NCBI GenBank assembly: GCA_006227095.1 | Contig: SBFZ01000108.1 | Location: 1 to 5,695 of the forward strand | Direction of reading: 5' to 3' | Source: Bacteroidota bacterium | Lineage (GTDB): Bacteria > Bacteroidota > Bacteroidia > Bacteroidales > VadinHA17 | Length of the DNA: 5,695 bases | Shown here: piece after piece, positions 1-5,695 of the stretch | Layout of the letters: each line of letters starts with the position of its first letter | Numbering within the stretch: the first letter of the stretch is position 1 | The notes under the pieces: generated by a model | The model's database searches: none | What the model saw: only the letters and a program-made list of their open reading frames with translations | What the model was told of the DNA's origin: nothing | Program-made: the position numbers and the translations under genes

Positions 1-2822
1 ATCAGTGCAAGCTGCTCGGGACCGCTGAAAGGAACTCTCAGCTCTGCATTGGCAACGGCCACCCTGGTACCGCTGAGCCTTGAGATATCAAGAGAACCGG
101 TTCCCAGAGTACTCTCCTGACCGTATGAGACGTTTTCATATCCCCTGATCAGCCACGGATATCCCAGGTAAAGCGGCTGAAGAACGCCTTCTCCTTTTTT
201 GCCGCCGTACATACCGTAACTGTATGCCCGGAAAGCGAGCCCTACAGGCTTCATCCAGAAATACTTCCTGTAGTCAGCCAGTACAGTAAAGACATCGGTT
301 GCCCCGAAGTACTTGTCTGCCTGGACCCTTGCCCGGTGTCCCTGCATCGGTGAGGTCATCCCTGAGTATGAATTGTCTTCAACCCAGGCAAGCGATAACT
401 GCTGGAAATTACTTCCGCCGGGAGCAGGCATCTTCTCCCTGGTAACACCCACACTTGCACCGTTAAGCAGGTAATAGTAGTTGTACCTGTCAATACGGTA
501 ATAGTACCATGAAGAGGATATCGTCGACTCCAGCCTGCGCGTCTGTGAGAAGGGCCAGGCTGCATAGAGGGTGATGTTGTCTTCAAACATCCGGATGTAA
601 TCAAGCTGCAGCACATCAACAGGTATCATGGCATCCTGGTACATGATTGAATCCCGGCCGAGTGACATTGTCCCGGCACGGTAAGGTATGTGCGAAAGTG
701 CAGCTCCCCATTTGATCTTACCCTTCTGGTTGATATAGGCTGTCTGCCCGCCAAAGTCATAGATCTCACCGTTGAGCGAAAGGGCAGAATAGAGCTGATT
801 ATTCCCCACCATGTCAGAGAAGATCATGGTTACGCTCCCACCCAGGTTATTCCTGTATATGCCCCCTGAAAGGCCAACGTTGGTGTTGTTTGAAAGATAA
901 TCAAGCTTAAACTTTGGTTTATAGTCAACCTCTCTGACCGAATCTGCCGGAAGAGGGATGTCCTGCGTCCTGTTGTAGAGTGTTGTATCAACAAGTAAGG
1001 CAGCAGCATGATCCATCGGAGGAAGGGTGGCCGGCCCGAAGTCAAGACGGTCAGGGTCAACAGCCACCGCCTCAAACTGCCTTTCTTCTGCAACAATGAT
1101 GTGATATGCATTCCCCGAATAGTAATTGTAGGCGATCCGGCCGGTTGCCGGAGAGATACTTATTGCCGGTGACCATGGAGTGATGCCGCTTATACCGGTC
1201 AGGTATTCAGTTAGCCTGAAAAGCTTCTCACCACTCAGGTCATACCTGTAAAGATTCCGGAATCCGTCAGCATCGGAGAGGAAATATATTGATCTGCCAT
1301 CCGGCGAAAAGAGGGGATTCAGGTTGTATGCACCGAGAAAAATATCGATGACCCTGATGCTCCTGTCATTGAGGTCAAAAAGGGCGATATTGAAAGTGTA
1401 TTTGCGGAGACCTGGTTCGTGGTTTTCCATCTCCTGTGAATAGACAAGATAGCGGCCGTCAGGAGACCACGAAGGATGGAGGTTGGCCTCCGGGTCGGAG
1501 GTGAGATGCTCAACCCTTCCCAATGCCAGGTCATAAAGATACAGGTCGGCAACGCCTCCGGCCATGCCTGAAAAGGCTATCTTCTTCCCGTCGGGTGACC
1601 ATGAAGGGTTGAAGATCCCCGGAACTCCCTTAATTTCAATCTCCCGGGTGATTCTCCCCTTTCCGGTATCAAAAATGGCAAGTTTGTTCATCCCCTTGCT
1701 GAAAACAACAAAGGCAAAACGCCTGCTGTCAGGTGACCATGTGCCGGTCGACTCAATTGAATTGAAGTCCTCTGCACTGCGGGTTGTAGCTTCTGAGAGC
1801 CTTTTAATGGTCTTGCCGGTTACGGCTTCGGCAATGTAAAGATCGAGGCCGAAGACATTCTTTTCAGAAAAGAAAGCAATGTATTTACCGTCAGGACTGA
1901 TTGACGGCGATATGTTCATCCTCCCTCCGTTGTACCTTGAAATGAGTTGGGTGCCGATAATACTGTCCTTCCTCCCGTTGATGTACTTTCCGTAATGGAG
2001 CTCGGTTGCGCTCTTCCACATCCCGGAAAGAGTCTTCTCATCATACCCGAGGATACTGTCAGCGGCTTTGCTGAAACCAAGTTCACCGGTTCTCATGAGA
2101 AGTGGCACCAGGAGCGAATCGCCCCAGGTTTTACCGGCCAGTGCCATGAATGCCTGTCCGTACCTGTAAGGAAAGTACCGTGAGTCAGTCGACAGCTGCT
2201 TAATTGTAGGGAAATCATTGCTCAGAAGCGCATCCCTCATCCACATCGAGGTGTTGGGGTCAACACTTCCGAGGGAGAAATACTCAGCCATACCCTCAAT
2301 CATCCATAGCGGGATGTTGGCTAGCGAGGCTTTTGATGCGGTATCCCGCCTCAGGAACATGTTATACTGAAACGCATGAACCAGCTCATGGCCGAGTGTG
2401 TGGTCAGTCTGCGCCAGAGAGGGTGCAACAGGCATGATAACCCTGTTCTTGAGGCTCTCCGTAACTCCTCCTGTTCCCGTTCCGATCAGGGAACTGATCG
2501 TATTTGTCTGCTGGAAATCAGCATGTGTGTTATAGAAAATAACCGGGTTCTTCACCTTGAATGTGTCCCTGAACACTCTCTGGTGGATGCCATACCACTC
2601 CTCTGACCACCGTGACACAGTTGTGAGAAGAGAATCATCCTTCAGGTAATTGTAAATCTCAAAGTGGGGAGTCTGCAGTACATCAAATTTGAACGTGCTG
2701 TACCCCGGCTTGTTCCGTCCGAAATACTGTGCATCTGCATCAGTAATCATCACCAGGCCGGCCACAAGTATCACCCATGCCTGCCTGATACCCCTTGCCA
2801 TTTTAACCCTGTCTGAGTTCAT
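1..2822 (-). CDS. Secreted gluzincin metalloprotease / PD40 beta-propeller / Omp85-like barrel fusion, 3' end cut by window
   Basis: Conceptual translation from the ATG at 2822-2820 gives 940 uninterrupted codons to the window edge, with no stop. Residues 1-31 form a signal peptide: basic start, hydrophobic core about 15-27, and an A29-x-A31 cleavage site before QYFG. Residues about 45-285 resemble a peptidase-MA-like domain: H145-E-L-V-H149 supplies two zinc ligands and the catalytic Glu146, and W173-M-I-E176-G-M-A-E-Y supplies the probable third ligand, E176. Residues about 300-570 hold about six PD40/TolB-type repeats (SPDGKYIAF 309-317, WSPDSRRFAF 362-371, WSPDGKKIAF 408-417, WSPDGRYLVY 452-461, FSPDGRSIYF 505-514, and a degenerate one near 549-566). 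From about 635 the sequence is rich in alternating aromatic and polar strands and carries L-I892-R-G-Y895 and AELRVPF (926-932), typical of Omp85/surface-antigen barrels. In that family several strands follow the RGY loop, so roughly 100-150 residues are probably missing. The start is fixed by a good ribosome binding site; M8 lacks one. Domain types are well supported; substrate and orientation are unknown. Confidence 0.88.
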   Translation of the reverse strand, partial: MNSDRVKMARGIRQAWVILVAGLVMITDADAQYFGRNKPGYSTFKFDVLQTPHFEIYNYLKDDSLLTTVSRWSEEWYGIHQRVFRDTFKVKNPVIFYNTHADFQQTNTISSLIGTGTGGVTESLKNRVIMPVAPSLAQTDHTLGHELVHAFQYNMFLRRDTASKASLANIPLWMIEGMAEYFSLGSVDPNTSMWMRDALLSNDFPTIKQLSTDSRYFPYRYGQAFMALAGKTWGDSLLVPLLMRTGELGFSKAADSILGYDEKTLSGMWKSATELHYGKYINGRKDSIIGTQLISRYNGGRMNISPSISPDGKYIAFFSEKNVFGLDLYIAEAVTGKTIKRLSEATTRSAEDFNSIESTGTWSPDSRRFAFVVFSKGMNKLAIFDTGKGRITREIEIKGVPGIFNPSWSPDGKKIAFSGMAGGVADLYLYDLALGRVEHLTSDPEANLHPSWSPDGRYLVYSQEMENHEPGLRKYTFNIALFDLNDRSIRVIDIFLGAYNLNPLFSPDGRSIYFLSDADGFRNLYRYDLSGEKLFRLTEYLTGISGITPWSPAISISPATGRIAYNYYSGNAYHIIVAEERQFEAVAVDPDRLDFGPATLPPMDHAAALLVDTTLYNRTQDIPLPADSVREVDYKPKFKLDYLSNNTNVGLSGGIYRNNLGGSVTMIFSDMVGNNQLYSALSLNGEIYDFGGQTAYINQKGKIKWGAALSHIPYRAGTMSLGRDSIMYQDAMIPVDVLQLDYIRMFEDNITLYAAWPFSQTRRLESTISSSWYYYRIDRYNYYYLLNGASVGVTREKMPAPGGSNFQQLSLAWVEDNSYSGMTSPMQGHRARVQADKYFGATDVFTVLADYRKYFWMKPVGLAFRAYSYGMYGGKKGEGVLQPLYLGYPWLIRGYENVSYGQESTLGTGSLDISRLSGTRVAVANAELRVPFSGPEQLAL

Positions 2823-2829
2823 AACCTTA

Positions 2830-2835
2830 CCTCCT
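2830..2835 (-). promoter_or_regulatory. Strong Shine-Dalgarno site of the metalloprotease-barrel gene
   Basis: On the minus strand AGGAGG lies 7 bases before the ATG at 2822-2820. This near-perfect anti-16S match fixes the start codon and rules out the internal Met8. Strong Shine-Dalgarno sites are less common in Bacteroidetes than in many phyla, so its presence here, against none at the divergent neighbour, is notable. Confidence 0.8.
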
Positions 2836-2965
2836 TCTAATTAATTCTTCTGCCAATAATTACAGTACAGGTAGCCAATGAACCATGATAATCACCAATC
2901 AAATACATTCAAAAAATATGCCACTGCATTGCTGCTATAAGTACCTCCGGCCGGATTAAAATTCC

Positions 2966-2973
2966 TATTTTTG
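2966..2973 (+). promoter_or_regulatory. Candidate Bacteroidetes -7 promoter box (TAnnTTTG) for the S9 peptidase gene
   Basis: TATTTTTG matches the Bacteroidetes primary-sigma -7 consensus TAnnTTTG exactly. Transcription would be expected to begin a few bases downstream, near 2980, leaving a leader of about 35 bases before the ATG at 3016 but only a few bases before the ATG at 2986. No good -33 TTG element is seen at the usual spacing of about 19-21 bases; the nearest TTG, at 2929-2931, is too far away. The call therefore rests on the -7 box and its position only. Confidence 0.4.
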
Positions 2974-3015
2974 AATTACGGCATAATGAATCATACAAAA
3001 TCAAATCAATACTCT

Positions 3016-3072
3016 ATGAAAAAACTATCAATCATCACCATTGCACTTCTCCTGGCAACGCTGGGTGCTTGC
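3016..3072 (+). other. Lipoprotein signal peptide (SPII) of the S9 peptidase
   Basis: Two lysines are followed by a hydrophobic core (about residues 4-16) and the lipobox L-G-A-C, with Cys19 encoded at 3070-3072. Cleavage before Cys19 and lipidation would tether the enzyme to a membrane. The mature start C-K-T-E-K-T-D-K-T-E is charged; in some Bacteroidetes a charged segment right after the Cys directs lipoproteins to the cell surface, but this one does not match a canonical export signal clearly enough to decide. Confidence 0.8.
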
Positions 3073-5082
3073 AAAACCGAAAAAACCGACAAGACAGAGG
3101 TGAAAGTCATCGATGTGACCCTCACCGATGCCGAAAAAGCAGGAGGCGTACTTACTCCTGAAATACTGTGGAAGTACGGCAGGATAGGTTCTGTAGTGTT
3201 GTCTCCGGACGGATCCACCGTTCTCTATACTGTTACAAACTATGACCTCCCCACAGAGGCACGTACAACATGCATCTTCTCCGTACCTGCTGCAGGAGGC
3301 GATGCGGTTAACCTGACACCGGAAGGGGGTTCGGGTCCGCAGTGGATTGAGGAAGGCAAAAAGATAGCCTATATCGGCGGAGATAAAATCATGACTATGA
3401 ACCCTGACGGCGCTGGCAAAAAGGAGATAACAGGTCTGCAGGATTTTGAGATCCTTTCATTCTCCCCGGCCGGTGACATGGTCTATTTCACCCGTCGCGT
3501 CAAACTTGACCAGACAGCAAATGAGAAATACAACCTGCCGAATGCGAAGGTCCGCATCATAGATGACCTGATGTACAGGCACTGGAATTCATGGCATGAT
3601 TACTCCTACAGCCACGTCTTCACAGCCTCGTTCGATGGCTCGGCCATAAGCAATGAAAAGGATATCATGCCCGGACAGCGGTTTGATGCCCCCGATTCCC
3701 CCTGGTTCGATGAGGCAGATTTATCATGGAGCCCTGACGGGAAGTACATCGCCTACTCTTGCAAGAAACTGACCGGGAAGGCCTATACTCTCAGCACCAA
3801 CACCGATATATACCTGTATAATGTTGCCACCGGCGAGGAGAAGAATATCACCGAAGGAAACATGGGATATGACAAGGTACCCGTCTTCTCACCGGATGGA
3901 TCGATGATAGCCTACTCCAGCATGGAGGAAGATGGTTATGAGTCAGATCTCGAAAGACTGTTTGTCTATAACATAGCCACCGGTGAGCGCAAATGGGTCT
4001 CAGAAGGATGGGACTACAACGTTGGCAACATGCAGTGGAACGGCACCGGCGAGATATGGTTCACGAGCCCCTACCTGGGCACACAGCCGGTATTCAGTAT
4101 TTCACTTGCATCAGGGAGTGTCACCCGGGTAACCACCGGCAATTATGATATGGGCTCCCTGCAGCTGAAAAACAATGTCCTGGTTGCAGGCATCCAGTCA
4201 ATGGCACGCCCCACCGAAGTGGCAAAGGTTGAGATGGCTGATGGCCAGTTCTCGATGATCACCGACGTCAACGGCCATATCTACGAGAGCATTAAAATGG
4301 GCAAGAGCGAGGAGCGCTACATCAAGACCCAGGATGGAAAGGATCTGCAGATGTGGATCATCTATCCGCCAGATTTTGACCCTGCAAAGAAATATCCGGC
4401 ACTGCTGTACTGCAAGGGCGGGCCGCAGGGACCCCTCGGGCAGAGCTGGAGCTACCGCTGGAACTACCAGATGATGGCAGCAAACGGCTATATCGTGGTG
4501 GCTGTCAACCGTCGCGGCAACTCAGGCTTCGGAAGTGAATGGCGCGAGCAGATCTCGGGTGATTATGGCGGCAAGAACATGCAGGATTACCTTGACGGAA
4601 TTGACGCCATGGCGAAGGAGCCGTTCGTTGACAAAGACCGCCTGGGAGCCGTGGGAGCAAGTTACGGAGGCTACTCGGTCTTCTATCTTGCCGGGATACA
4701 CAACAAGAGGTTCAAGGCGTTCGTGTCGCACTGCGGTGTTTATAATACAATCGCCGAGTACGGCTCCACCGAGGAATACTGGTACCCGAACAAGGATTAC
4801 CAGGGTGCACCCTGGGACAAGCCGCAGCCTCCGGGATACAACAAATTTTCACCCCATACGATGGTCGACAAGTGGGATACCCCCATCCTGATCATCACGG
4901 GTGCGAACGATTTCCGGATCCCCTACAGCCAGTCGCTCGAGGCATTCAACTCGGCACAGCTGCGCGGGGTGCCATCCAGGCTGCTCTTCTTCGAGAATGA
5001 GTATCACTGGGTCACCAAACCGCAAAACGCTGTTATCTGGCAGAAGGAGTACTTTGAGTTCCTCGATGCGTATTTAAAATAG
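3016..5082 (+). CDS. S9-family serine peptidase, dipeptidyl-peptidase-5-like, predicted lipoprotein
   Basis: A complete 688-residue prolyl-oligopeptidase-family enzyme, expected to release dipeptides from peptide N-termini in the periplasm or at the envelope. Residues 1-19 (MKKLSIITIALLLATLGAC) form a lipoprotein signal with lipobox L16-G-A-C19. Residues about 45-425 are the beta-propeller, with PD40-like motifs at 62-71 (LSPDGSTVLY), 149-158, 237-247 (WSPDGKYIAYS) and 291-301 (FSPDGSMIAYS). The stretch around 185-202 (LMYRHWNSWHDYSYSHVF) looks like the DPP5 (S9C) subgroup. Residues about 430-688 are the alpha/beta hydrolase: KGGP (467-470) near the oxyanion site, nucleophile S549 in G-A-S-Y-G-G, D632 in GANDFRIP and H664 in NEYHWV. 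TEEYWY (585-590) is also typical of the subgroup. Length fits bacterial DPP5 enzymes. The reading frame is open back to a TTG at 2971 and an ATG at 2986, but only the ATG at 3016 puts the signal peptide at the N-terminus. No ribosome binding site precedes it, which is usual in Bacteroidetes. DPP5 rather than another S9 subclass is an inference from motifs. Confidence 0.9.
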   Translation: MKKLSIITIALLLATLGACKTEKTDKTEVKVIDVTLTDAEKAGGVLTPEILWKYGRIGSVVLSPDGSTVLYTVTNYDLPTEARTTCIFSVPAAGGDAVNLTPEGGSGPQWIEEGKKIAYIGGDKIMTMNPDGAGKKEITGLQDFEILSFSPAGDMVYFTRRVKLDQTANEKYNLPNAKVRIIDDLMYRHWNSWHDYSYSHVFTASFDGSAISNEKDIMPGQRFDAPDSPWFDEADLSWSPDGKYIAYSCKKLTGKAYTLSTNTDIYLYNVATGEEKNITEGNMGYDKVPVFSPDGSMIAYSSMEEDGYESDLERLFVYNIATGERKWVSEGWDYNVGNMQWNGTGEIWFTSPYLGTQPVFSISLASGSVTRVTTGNYDMGSLQLKNNVLVAGIQSMARPTEVAKVEMADGQFSMITDVNGHIYESIKMGKSEERYIKTQDGKDLQMWIIYPPDFDPAKKYPALLYCKGGPQGPLGQSWSYRWNYQMMAANGYIVVAVNRRGNSGFGSEWREQISGDYGGKNMQDYLDGIDAMAKEPFVDKDRLGAVGASYGGYSVFYLAGIHNKRFKAFVSHCGVYNTIAEYGSTEEYWYPNKDYQGAPWDKPQPPGYNKFSPHTMVDKWDTPILIITGANDFRIPYSQSLEAFNSAQLRGVPSRLLFFENEYHWVTKPQNAVIWQKEYFEFLDAYLK

Positions 5083-5124
5083 TCGGCAGTCAGCAGTACC
5101 AGTCGGCAGTTGGCGGTTGGCAGT
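5081..5124 (+). repeat. Short direct repeats (AGTCGGCAGT / GGCAGT) after the S9 peptidase gene
   Basis: AGTCGGCAGT occurs exactly twice, at 5081-5090 and 5101-5110, a 20-base period. The core GGCAGT occurs at 5085, 5105 and 5119 and returns inverted as ACTGCC at 5141. The first copy overlaps the last two bases of the S9 stop codon. The pattern resembles low-complexity intergenic GGCAGT repeats that I associate with Bacteroidetes genomes. There is no sign of a CRISPR-like spacer arrangement. Confidence 0.7.
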
Positions 5125-5164
5125 TGTAAAAAATTGATTTACTGCCTATTGCTGACTGAAGACT
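5101..5164 (+). terminator. Long imperfect hairpin between convergent genes, possible transcript-end structure
   Basis: The arms 5107-5124 and 5141-5158 pair over 18 positions in the plus-strand transcript: 13 Watson-Crick pairs, 4 G-U pairs and one U-U mismatch, around a 16-base AT-rich loop. Four further pairs (5101-5104 with 5161-5164) extend it past a small internal loop. It sits between the stop codons of the convergent S9 and oxidoreductase genes, where a terminator is expected. No run of T follows the stem on either strand, so it is not a textbook intrinsic terminator; it could instead protect the mRNA end or be a repeat element. Confidence 0.45.
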
Positions 5165-5171
5165 GTGGACT

Positions 5172-5695
5172 TTACCTCGCCCTCATCTTCCTGTCAATGA
5201 TCTCTGCTGCCTTGATGAGGGGGTAGGCTGCAGGTGAGGCTGTCAGCAGCGGGTGTGTTCCTATCTGGGTGATGAGCAATGAGTTTACCGTCATCCTGTT
5301 CTGGATTATCATCCCTATGACGTTGGTAAGCTCGCCGGCGCTGAGACCGCCGATGACCTCGCCACCAATGATTACGCCCGAGTTGCGCGCCGCAATGAGT
5401 TTAACCACCTGCTTCTGGGTCTTTGGAAGCGTTCCGGGATGGCGGTCAATACCCTCAAACAGGCCGGTAAGGACATCAATATTCTCTTTCCTGGCCGCAG
5501 CTTCTGTCAGTCCTGCCGTTCCGAATCCTGTCTTCCCGACGGCCGTGGCATATATTGCGATGGTTCCCGAGAAGGTCTTGACAGTCTCGAGCTGGAACAG
5601 GTTCATCCCTGCAATGCGGGCTTCGGCGCAAGCGGTTGAGGCAAGCATGGTATTCACACGGCGCCGCGTGAAGAAATCGCTCTTCTCCGCACAAT
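5172..5695 (-). CDS. FAD-dependent pyridine nucleotide-disulfide oxidoreductase, C-terminal part only (N-terminus beyond window)
   Basis: The frame is open from the right window edge to a TAA stop at 5174-5172, giving 173 complete codons. The fragment begins C-A-E-K; the two bases before it (AT) fit a GAT Asp, so this is probably the G-D-C-A motif that contacts FAD in this family. The rest matches the end of the FAD domain (MLAST-ACAEARIAGMNL, about 16-32) and the C-terminal dimerisation domain, with GTIAIYAT (43-50), AGLTEAA (60-66), DRHPGTLP (83-90), VKLIAAR (97-103), IGGEVIGG (109-116) and QIGTHPLLTASP (143-154). These fit the NADH oxidase / CoA-disulfide reductase-like branch. The redox cysteine and both nucleotide-binding folds would be upstream and cannot be checked, so the substrate is undecided. 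An apparent GTG start at 5657-5655 is internal to the conserved region and is not the true start. The gene is convergent with the S9 peptidase, with 89 bases between stops. Confidence 0.85.
   Translation of the reverse strand, partial: CAEKSDFFTRRRVNTMLASTACAEARIAGMNLFQLETVKTFSGTIAIYATAVGKTGFGTAGLTEAAARKENIDVLTGLFEGIDRHPGTLPKTQKQVVKLIAARNSGVIIGGEVIGGLSAGELTNVIGMIIQNRMTVNSLLITQIGTHPLLTASPAAYPLIKAAEIIDRKMRAR

Larger units (their letters stand above)
2823..3015. other. Divergent intergenic spacer between the two peptidase genes
   Basis: This 193-base spacer separates two divergent start codons, so promoters for both genes should lie here. It is AT-rich in the middle (about 2836-2930) and contains the small palindrome CCGGCCGG at 2947-2954. 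I find no convincing small gene, tRNA or riboswitch. On the minus strand TATTTTTTG (2918-2910) resembles a -7 box with a spacer one base too long, and TGTATTTG (2907-2900) is a one-mismatch match. Neither has a clear upstream TTG element, so I do not call a promoter for the minus-strand gene. Confidence 0.6.

Noticed and set aside
356..2606. Several 70-95-codon open frames on both strands within the left half
   Set aside because: All lie within the 940-codon metalloprotease-propeller-barrel frame and show no domains, signal peptides or ribosome binding sites of their own.
2986..2988. ATG as an alternative start for the S9 peptidase
   Set aside because: It would place ten polar residues before the signal peptide and has no ribosome binding site. 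The leader predicted from the -7 box would be too short for it. It cannot be fully excluded.
4535..4891. 118-codon open frame on the plus strand
   Set aside because: It lies entirely inside the catalytic domain of the S9 peptidase in another frame. Its translation is Arg/Thr/Ser-rich with no recognisable motif, while the main frame carries the intact triad.
5081..5164. CRISPR array
   Set aside because: Repeats are only 6-10 bases, spacing is irregular, and the sequence between them is made of the same motif rather than of unique spacers.
5655..5657. GTG as a start giving a 161-residue protein on the minus strand
   Set aside because: Twelve more in-frame codons upstream encode CAEK...FFTR, conserved sequence of the oxidoreductase family, so the gene continues past the window edge.
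5476..5694. Minus-strand open frame of 72 codons at the right edge
   Set aside because: It overlaps the oxidoreductase in a different frame and lacks family motifs; the oxidoreductase frame explains the region.

Overview
The window looks like a chromosomal segment from a Bacteroidota (Bacteroidetes) bacterium of moderate GC content. The evidence is a dipeptidyl-peptidase-5-type S9 enzyme with a lipoprotein signal, a TAnnTTTG-type -7 promoter box, a start codon without a ribosome binding site, and a protease/PD40-propeller/outer-membrane-barrel protein of a kind I associate with this phylum. No database search was possible, so the taxonomic call is inference.

Layout: (1) Positions 1-2822, minus strand, hold a very large gene whose C-terminus runs off the left edge. 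It encodes a secreted protein with three parts: a gluzincin-type zinc metalloprotease domain (HELVH plus EGMAEY), a TolB-like beta-propeller of PD40 repeats, and the start of an Omp85/surface-antigen-like outer-membrane barrel with an IRGY motif. (2) Positions 2823-3015 are a divergent intergenic region with a strong ribosome binding site for the minus-strand gene and a candidate Bacteroidetes promoter for the plus-strand gene. (3) Positions 3016-5082, plus strand, encode a complete S9-family serine peptidase, DPP5-like, with a lipobox and an intact Ser-Asp-His triad. (4) Positions 5083-5171 lie between two convergent stop codons and are almost filled by GGCAGT-type repeats that fold into a long hairpin. 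(5) Positions 5172-5695, minus strand, are the C-terminal part of an FAD/NAD(P)-dependent pyridine nucleotide-disulfide oxidoreductase whose N-terminus lies beyond the right edge.

The two peptidase genes are divergently transcribed from one short spacer, and both combine a peptidase domain with a beta-propeller. A shared role in envelope protein or peptide processing is plausible but not shown. The oxidoreductase is convergent with them and is probably functionally unrelated. I see no mobile element, CRISPR array, tRNA or rRNA. The region is mostly ordinary; the most noteworthy object is the protease-propeller-barrel fusion.
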